Assembly: GCF_014645735.1 (NCBI RefSeq)
Contig: NZ_BMMH01000015.1
Coordinates: forward strand, 62,001-126,000
Source: Nocardia jinanensis
Lineage (GTDB): Bacteria > Actinomycetota > Actinomycetes > Mycobacteriales > Mycobacteriaceae
Length of the DNA stretch: 64,000 nt
Direction of reading: 5' to 3'
The notes under the pieces were generated by a model, which worked only from the letters and a program-made list of their open reading frames with translations, was not told the DNA's origin and ran no database searches. Positions within the stretch are counted from its first letter, which is position 1. Each line of letters opens with the position of its first letter. The position numbers were made by a program, and so were the translations under genes. Shown here in pieces: positions 59,808 to 64,000 of the stretch.

Positions 59808-62087
59808 ATGTTGATACGCATCGCGCAGTTCACCACCAGATTTCCGCGCGCCATACTCATCGGGGCACTGGCCGTCGCACTGCTGTGCGGAATTTTCGGT
59901 GCCACCGCGGCTTCCGGGCTGAAATCCGGTGGCTTCGTCTCCGAAGACGCCGAATCCATCCGGGCAGCCCAGATGCTCACCGATAATTTCGACGGTGCCG
60001 CGCCCAACTACATCCTGCTGGTCGAATCTCCCGACGGGGTCGACGCGGACCAGGTGCGGAGTCGCGCCCTGCAGATCATCGACGTCCTACGAGCCCGGCC
60101 GGACACCGCCGGGCTCCAGTCGTACTGGACCGCGCCGTCACCGGCGGTCGCGAGCGCGCTGCGCAGCACCGATGGTGAATCCGGGCTCATCGCGGTCGAT
60201 TTCGAGGGCGATGAGACCCAGATCCAGGAGGCCGCCGGAGAGCTCAGCGGGCAGGTCACCGGCACCGCAGACGGTGTGACCGTCCGGGCCGGCGGTACCG
60301 CCGCGACCTTCCACGAGGTCAACAACCAGATCACCCATGACCTCGCGGTCGCCGAGACCGCGGCGATCCCGCTGACCCTGGTGGTGCTCGTACTGGTCTT
60401 CGGCAGTCTGATCGCCGCGTCGTTGCCGCTGATCGTCGGACTGTTCGCGATCGCCGCCACCCTGGCGATCCTGAAACTCTTCACCCTGTTCACCGACGTC
60501 TCCATCTACGCGATGAACCTCACCACCGCGCTGGGCCTGGCACTGGCCATCGACTACAGCCTTTTCATCGTCAGCCGGTTCCGGGAGGAACTCGCGGCCG
60601 GTCTCGACCCGCGCGCGGCCACCGGTCGTGCCCTGCAGACCGCCGGGCGCACCGTGTTGTTCTCCGCGGTCACCGTGGCGCTGTCACTGTCGGCGATGCT
60701 CGTCTTCGACCTGTACTTCCTGCGCTCGTTCGCCTACTCCGGTGTCGCGGTCGTGGTCGCGGCCGCCGTCGCGTCGATCGTGGTGCTGCCCGCCGCGCTG
60801 GTTCTACTCGGACACCGGGTCAACGCGCTCGATCTGCGCGCACCGATACTGCGGCTGTTCGGCCGCGAACCCGCGCCGCTGGGCGCCCTGGTACCGGAGC
60901 AGACCGGCTGGTACCGGCTGGTCAAGCGGGTCATGCGGGCCGCGGTCCCGGTCGCCGTGGTGATCGTGGCACTGCTGCTGGCGCTGGGCTCACCGTTCCT
61001 CTCGGTGAAATTCGGCTATCCCGATGAGCGGGTGCTGCCGAACTCGGCGTCGAGCCGGCAGGTGGGCAACGAGATCCGCGCGGAGTTCCCCCGTGCCGAT
61101 CCCGGCGGCAACACCGCGATCGTGCTGGACGGCTACCGCGATGGGCGCGGGGTCGGCGAATACGCGGCCCGGCTGTCCGAGGTCGACGGCGTCAACGCCG
61201 TACTGTCCAGTTCCGGCGTGTACGTCTCCGGGAACCGGCTCGCGCCCACCCCGCCCGGTATGAGCAACGACACCGGCACCTACCTGACCGTCACCTCGTC
61301 ACTGGATCCCTTCTCCCCCGCCGGCGGCGACCAGCTGGACGCATTGCGGGCGGTCGACGCACCCGCCCCGCCCGTGTTCGGTGGTTCGGCCGCGGTGAAC
61401 GAGGATTCGCTCGGCGCATTGGCCGACCGGCTCCCGCTGGCCGGGTTGCTCATCGTATTGTCGACGTTCGTGGTGCTGTTCCTGTTCACCGGCAGCTTGG
61501 TCCTTCCGCTGAAAGCCCTACTGCTGAACACTCTTTCGCTGACCGCCGCGTTCGGTGCCATGGTGTGGATCTTCCAGGAGGGCCATCTGGAGGGGCTGCT
61601 CGGCTTCACCGCGGTCGGATATCTGGTGCCCACCATGCCGATCCTGATGTTCTGCCTGGCCTTCGGCCTATCCATGGACTACGAGGTGTTCCTGCTGTCC
61701 CGTATCCGTGAGGAATGGTTGCGCCGGCGGGCCGGACGCACGGGATCGGAGCACGCGGAGGAGGACAACACCGAGTCCGTCGCCATCGGTGTGGCCCGCA
61801 CCGGCCGTATCTTCACCGCCGCGGCTGTGCTGATGGCGATCGTGATCGGCGCTCTGACCACCTCGAAGGTGTCGTTCATCCAGCTGATGGGCCTGGGCTT
61901 GACCCTGACCGTGCTCGCCGATGCCACCCTCATCCGCGCGCTGCTGGTTCCGGCACTGATGAAACTGCTCGGTCCGCTCAATTGGTGGGCGCCGAAACCA
62001 CTGGCCCGATTGCACGACCGGATCGGGTTCAGTGAGGAACCGGCGGAAGCGTCGGCACCCACCGCCGAACCACCGGTGCGCGTATGA
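59808..62087 (+). CDS. MmpL-family RND transporter
   Basis: A 759-residue RND transporter with about 12 membrane helices and two large external loops. It begins with a first helix at about 13-33. The proton-relay Asp-Tyr pairs are LAIDYSLFIVSR (Asp249) in the first half and LSMDYEVFLLSR (Asp624) in the second. MmpL proteins export lipids or drugs; the length is at the small end, like the actinobacterial YdfJ/ActII-3 branch. The stop overlaps the TetR start by 4 bp. No lipid-synthesis genes are adjacent, so substrate is unknown. Confidence 0.9.
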   Translation: MLIRIAQFTTRFPRAILIGALAVALLCGIFGATAASGLKSGGFVSEDAESIRAAQMLTDNFDGAAPNYILLVESPDGVDADQVRSRALQIIDVLRARPDTAGLQSYWTAPSPAVASALRSTDGESGLIAVDFEGDETQIQEAAGELSGQVTGTADGVTVRAGGTAATFHEVNNQITHDLAVAETAAIPLTLVVLVLVFGSLIAASLPLIVGLFAIAATLAILKLFTLFTDVSIYAMNLTTALGLALAIDYSLFIVSRFREELAAGLDPRAATGRALQTAGRTVLFSAVTVALSLSAMLVFDLYFLRSFAYSGVAVVVAAAVASIVVLPAALVLLGHRVNALDLRAPILRLFGREPAPLGALVPEQTGWYRLVKRVMRAAVPVAVVIVALLLALGSPFLSVKFGYPDERVLPNSASSRQVGNEIRAEFPRADPGGNTAIVLDGYRDGRGVGEYAARLSEVDGVNAVLSSSGVYVSGNRLAPTPPGMSNDTGTYLTVTSSLDPFSPAGGDQLDALRAVDAPAPPVFGGSAAVNEDSLGALADRLPLAGLLIVLSTFVVLFLFTGSLVLPLKALLLNTLSLTAAFGAMVWIFQEGHLEGLLGFTAVGYLVPTMPILMFCLAFGLSMDYEVFLLSRIREEWLRRRAGRTGSEHAEEDNTESVAIGVARTGRIFTAAAVLMAIVIGALTTSKVSFIQLMGLGLTLTVLADATLIRALLVPALMKLLGPLNWWAPKPLARLHDRIGFSEEPAEASAPTAEPPVRV

Positions 62088-62779
62088 CCGGGCGGCCACG
62101 ATCTCCGCGCGGATCCGGAGGACGGCTACGCGCGGAGATCATCGCCGCTACCCGGGAACTTCTCGAGCGCACGGGCAGCGTCGGAGCGGTATCGATACGA
62201 GCCGTCGCGGGCCTGGTCGGAGTGAGCGCGCCCTCCATCTATCGGCACTTCGCCGACAAGGACGCGTTGATCGAGGCCGCGGTGGCCGAGGTGTTCGAAG
62301 CGCTGGACACCGCGATGCAGGCGGCGGTGGATCCGGCGGACCCACCGGCCCTGCGGCTGCACCGGCTCGGCCTCGCCTACGTCCGATTCGCCCTGGACCA
62401 CCCCGAGCAGTACCGGCTCGCGACCATCCCGACCACCCACCAGGGCGCCGTGGACATGGTCCTGACCAGCGGCGCGTTCCGGTATTTCGCCACGACGGTG
62501 GAAGAAGCGATGGCCGACGGGCTGATCGACCGCGCGGATCCGACACCGCTGGTACTCGAATTATGGGCAGCGGCGCACGGTATCGCCTCACTACTGCTGG
62601 CGAAACCGTATCTGCCCTGGGGTGATCCGATGACCGTCGCCGAAAGGGTGCTCGACGCGGCATGTTTCGGACATATCCTCGGAGAGCTGATGGGGCCCGA
62701 CAAGTCCCCGGCCGAGAGGACCCAGTGGGCGATGGACCTCCGCACGCGGATCCGCGAACCGCGATCGTCCGCGAATTGA
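62084..62779 (+). CDS. TetR-family regulator of the mmpL unit
   Basis: A 231-residue TetR protein. The helix-turn-helix reads GAVSIRAVAGLVGVSAPSIYRHFADKDALIEAAV (about 34-68). The C-terminal domain has the TetR_C_33-like pattern (YVRFALDHPEQYRLA). The start ATG overlaps the mmpL stop, so regulator and transporter are made together, and the regulator probably acts on the palindrome near 59763. Convergent with the metallopeptidase gene, 1 bp apart. Confidence 0.9.
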   Translation: MTGRPRSPRGSGGRLRAEIIAATRELLERTGSVGAVSIRAVAGLVGVSAPSIYRHFADKDALIEAAVAEVFEALDTAMQAAVDPADPPALRLHRLGLAYVRFALDHPEQYRLATIPTTHQGAVDMVLTSGAFRYFATTVEEAMADGLIDRADPTPLVLELWAAAHGIASLLLAKPYLPWGDPMTVAERVLDAACFGHILGELMGPDKSPAERTQWAMDLRTRIREPRSSAN

Positions 62780-62780
62780 C

Positions 62781-63914
62781 TCAGCTCACCGCGCCGGCCG
62801 CCGCGGTGAAGGTGTTGCACTCCGCGGTCAGATTGTGCTCGACGCCCAGCCCGAACCAGCGTCCGCCGTTCTCCGGAGTGCCGTGATCACGCATATCGCC
62901 GTGCTGATCGCCGCGGTGATCGGCATCGGTTCGCGCGTCGGTCAGCTGCTGACCGGTGAGCGCACCGCCGTCGGCCGCGGACACCAGATACATCCCGTCG
63001 AAACAGTTGGCCTGCAACTCCACCCGCCGCGACAGTTCGAGCCCCTCGGTGCTGCGTGCGCCCGCGTCGACACGGGCACTGTTGGCGGCGAGCAGGATCC
63101 CGGACATGTTCTGGATGTGATGGCCGTACTCATGGGCGAACACCGACAGGTAGACCACCCAGTTGTCCTCGTAGTAGTCGGTCTGCAACTGGCTGATCGG
63201 CATATACACGGTCCGGTTCGCCGGGCAGTAGAAAGCGGCGAAATTACTGGTCGAGCCGGTGCACGGTGTAGTGATGCCGTCGGTACTCGCCGATACCAGC
63301 ACGGTCGGGGGCTCGAACGGCAGACCCGCGTCCTCGAGTACCGGCTGCCAGGCCGACTCCAGGCATCTCCCGGCGCTCTCGAAGAACGCCCGGGCCGTAT
63401 CCTCCTCGGCCGACCACGGCGAGTACTCGCAATCCGCGGGGATCAGCGTGGCATCGGCATCGGTGAGCAGCGGATTCGTCCCCGTCTGGGCGGGGCCGGT
63501 TTCGCCGGTGTCGTAGCTGTGCTCGGGCTGCGGACCGAGCACTCGCAAAGTGTCGGAATTCAGCGCCCCTCGCACCAGTGCGCCGACCAGCACCACGATC
63601 ACGGCGAGAACCAGCAGCAACGTACTGCCACTGCGACGGCGGGTGCGCGGCCGCGGCGCGTTGGGCAGCCGATAGGGCACCGGCGGCGGCATGGGCGGAG
63701 CGACGATCGGCCGATAGCCGGCCATCGGGCCCTGCGGCGGGTAGCCGGGCTGCCGGTACGGATATCCCGGGGCGGCAGGGTATCCGGGGCGAGGTCCCGG
63801 ATAGGGCGGCCGCGGCGGTCCACCCGGCCGGGGACCGTACTGTGGCCGGCCGCCCGGCGGTATCGGCTGCCTGCCAGGAGGTACCGGTCCGCGTCCGTAA
63901 GGTGGTTGTGTCAC
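62781..63914 (-). CDS. Neutral zinc metallopeptidase, Pro-rich membrane-anchored
   Basis: A 377-residue protein of the YpfJ-type neutral zinc metallopeptidases. The first 95 residues are Pro/Gly/Tyr-rich (PPYPGPRPGYPAAPGYP) and basic, followed by one transmembrane helix (about 98-118, LLLVLAVIVVLVGALV). The extracellular domain has FAHEYGHHIQN with His261, Glu262 and His265 as the zinc and catalytic residues. Four or more cysteines may form disulfides. The function of this family is not known. The GTG start has GGGGGA upstream. Confidence 0.9.
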   Translation of the reverse strand: MTQPPYGRGPVPPGRQPIPPGGRPQYGPRPGGPPRPPYPGPRPGYPAAPGYPYRQPGYPPQGPMAGYRPIVAPPMPPPVPYRLPNAPRPRTRRRSGSTLLLVLAVIVVLVGALVRGALNSDTLRVLGPQPEHSYDTGETGPAQTGTNPLLTDADATLIPADCEYSPWSAEEDTARAFFESAGRCLESAWQPVLEDAGLPFEPPTVLVSASTDGITTPCTGSTSNFAAFYCPANRTVYMPISQLQTDYYEDNWVVYLSVFAHEYGHHIQNMSGILLAANSARVDAGARSTEGLELSRRVELQANCFDGMYLVSAADGGALTGQQLTDARTDADHRGDQHGDMRDHGTPENGGRWFGLGVEHNLTAECNTFTAAAGAVS

Positions 63915-64000
63915 TCCCCCGGACCCCCTCGCATTCTCCGATCACCAACAGCCGCTGACGCAGGATAGCAAGCTGTCTAAGGTAACGAGTCATGCTCACA
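63915..64000. other. Upstream region of the metallopeptidase gene, at window end
   Basis: 86 bp to the edge of the window. On the minus strand TATCCT (63965-63970) could be a -10 element, with GACTCG about 18 bp upstream. No other gene is seen. Confidence 0.35.

Overview
This window is high-GC actinobacterial chromosome from the mycolic-acid group (Mycobacteriales), most like Nocardia. The reasons are the gene content, the many GTG/TTG starts, and a gene order that follows two blocks I know from Mycobacterium tuberculosis. One block matches Rv3669-Rv3683 (about 0.7-15.9 kb here). The other matches Rv3708c-Rv3721c (about 23.7-59.7 kb here), opened up by inserted accessory genes. I saw no phage, IS element, CRISPR array or rRNA. 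One tRNA, tRNA-Pro(CGG), is present. Locus names are from memory and were not searched.

Region 1 (1-16 kb) is a conserved envelope and redox island. It holds the end of an NhaA antiporter, a holin-like membrane protein and an EphE-like alpha/beta hydrolase. A tightly coupled minus-strand operon follows: nth, a TlpA-like thioredoxin, a CoA-type NUDIX hydrolase and the MarP periplasmic protease. Next come the Crp/GlxR regulator, a beta-lactamase-fold hydrolase, a RidA protein, two overlapping Get3/ArsA-like ATPases, WhiB4, the PASTA penicillin-binding protein PonA2, a YqeY protein and a membrane-anchored metallophosphoesterase. Clear hairpins separate several convergent units.

Region 2 (16-32 kb) is more accessory. 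It has tRNA-Pro, an exported arylsulfotransferase-family protein, a quinone-oxidoreductase-like enzyme and a divergent TetR/flavin-monooxygenase pair around a dense operator-like repeat array. A 1.3 kb stretch without a convincing gene follows, then a secreted serine hydrolase, asd-ask, a RibD/DHFR-fold reductase behind a perfect inverted repeat, a DUF1918 protein, an SRPBCC protein, a voltage-sensor-like membrane protein without an evident pore, a Tat-exported cholesterol-oxidase-type enzyme and a TSUP transporter.

Region 3 (32-60 kb) has leuA behind a leucine leader peptide and attenuator. It continues with a MinD/EspI-like ATPase carrying a 60-nt coding repeat, a LysR/EamA pair, a Tat-dependent flavin oxidoreductase, and murT-gatD for peptidoglycan amidation. 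Then come recR-ebfC, a secreted protein of unknown function, a VOC protein, an SRPBCC protein, a flavoprotein/fatty-acid methyltransferase pair (probable branched or cyclopropane lipid synthesis), a PknK-like kinase-STAND protein, fadA-fadB and dnaX.

Region 4 (60-64 kb) holds an MmpL transporter overlapped by its likely TetR regulator, and a proline-rich membrane-anchored zinc metallopeptidase.

The most notable signals are the leuA leader/attenuator, a short dispersed stem-loop repeat next to several stop codons, the operator arrays at 19.6, 26.8 and 59.8 kb, the pore-less voltage-sensor-like protein, and the unassigned secreted protein where the mycobacterial amidase Rv3717 would be expected.
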